This document shows positions 63,717 to 64,000 of a DNA stretch of 64,000 nt, piece by piece. The stretch spans positions 62,001 through 126,000 of the forward strand of contig CANMZP010000008.1 of assembly GCA_947502355.1 (NCBI GenBank), given 5' to 3'. The first letter of the stretch is position 1. Each line of letters starts with the position of its first letter. The DNA is from an uncultured Thalassotalea sp. (lineage in GTDB: Bacteria; Pseudomonadota; Gammaproteobacteria; Enterobacterales; Alteromonadaceae). Below the pieces are notes generated by a model that was given only the letters and a program-made list of their open reading frames with translations, was not told where the DNA came from and ran no database searches. The translations under genes were made by a program, and so were the position numbers.

Positions 63717-64000
63717 TTAATGCTTTTGATGTTTGGCAAAGCGGTTATTACACCACTTGAGTTGTTGCTCTGCATTGAAAAAGCTCCATGCCAAAAAGCG
63801 GGTTATTTTGTTGCCTTGATGCATTTTTACCACTTGCACTTGCTCGGCATTTACCTTTTTTAAGGCAAACTTTAAGGCTTTTAGGTTGTCCTTTTTAGAG
63901 ACTAAACAACTAAACCAAAGGACTTGCGATTTAAAGCGACGGCTTTCTTTTATCATATTGCTAACAAAGCGCAACTCGCCACCTTTGCACCACAATTCGG
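63717..64000 (-). CDS. rlmF: 23S rRNA (adenine(1618)-N6)-methyltransferase RlmF, C-terminal part (partial)
   Basis: C-terminal ~94 residues; the frame continues beyond the right edge. The segment ELWCKGGELRFVSNMIKESRRFKSQVLWFSCLVSKKDNL matches RlmF (YbiN), which methylates A1618. The Leu/TTG at 63995 is internal, not a start. Followed four bases after the stop by trmK, so the two rRNA/tRNA modification genes form an operon. Confidence 0.88.
   Translation of the reverse strand, partial: ELWCKGGELRFVSNMIKESRRFKSQVLWFSCLVSKKDNLKALKFALKKVNAEQVQVVKMHQGNKITRFLAWSFFNAEQQLKWCNNRFAKHQKH

Overview
The window reads as chromosome of a marine gammaproteobacterium of the order Alteromonadales. It is most like Colwelliaceae (Thalassotalea/Colwellia), by the look of the proteins and the moderate-to-low GC; this placement is inference, since no search was run. 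Gene density is high. I see no tRNA, rRNA, insertion sequence, prophage or CRISPR array. Most genes are core housekeeping, with an accessory stretch at about 33.8-60 kb.

Layout. 0-3 kb: the tail of an MFS transporter and a large secreted subtilisin-like protease with calcium-binding repeats, a Pro-Glu-rich spacer and a GlyGly-CTERM anchor. 3.3-8.5 kb (minus): a candidate small RNA, an unlisted 51-residue Cys-rich protein, aroQ-accB-accC and cutA-dsbD. 8.7-13.3 kb: fxsA, groS-groL behind a sigma-32 promoter, and two translationally coupled deoxynucleoside kinases. 13.6-18.4 kb: a DUF4136 lipoprotein, a DUF3016 protein, the full EF-P set (epmB, efp, epmA), and a MerC-like membrane protein with a strong Zur-box match. 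18.5-23.4 kb (minus): glnA, a DUF4124 protein, glnL (ntrB) and glnG (ntrC), with a sigma-54 promoter and NtrC-type sites upstream of glnA. 23.77-23.96 kb: a 6S RNA gene not in the ORF set. 24.3-33.7 kb: ygfB-pepP-ubiH-ubiI and gcvT-gcvH-gcvP, in the classical gammaproteobacterial order.

33.8-40 kb is accessory: a phosphate-type porin with tandem Pho boxes, a haloalkane-dehalogenase-like hydrolase facing an AraC regulator, a DUF885 lipoprotein and an SDR oxidoreductase. 40-49 kb is a copper/silver export island: a CopL-like Met/His/Cys-rich protein, CusC-, CusB- and CusA-type RND efflux proteins, two PepSY membrane proteins and a SoxR-type regulator. The CusB-like adaptor carries two CusF domains, one of which has lost most copper ligands. 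49-53.3 kb (minus) is a compact three-gene module: periplasmic cupredoxin-like protein, membrane GGDEF/EAL protein and outer-membrane beta-barrel. With the copper island next door it is my best candidate for an under-described system, a possible periplasmic copper/redox to c-di-GMP link. 53.4-56.8 kb: oxyR divergent from ahpC-ahpF. 56.8-64 kb: an orphan type IV pilin-like protein, an aldo/keto reductase, a HupE/UreJ-like protein with a partner 'transmembrane anchor' protein, a DUF2057 protein, a CSS-like/EAL phosphodiesterase, a hotdog thioesterase, TrmK, and the C-terminus of RlmF at the right edge.

Starts were moved from the longest open frame where a ribosome binding site or signal peptide argued for it. 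Each case is stated in the entry.
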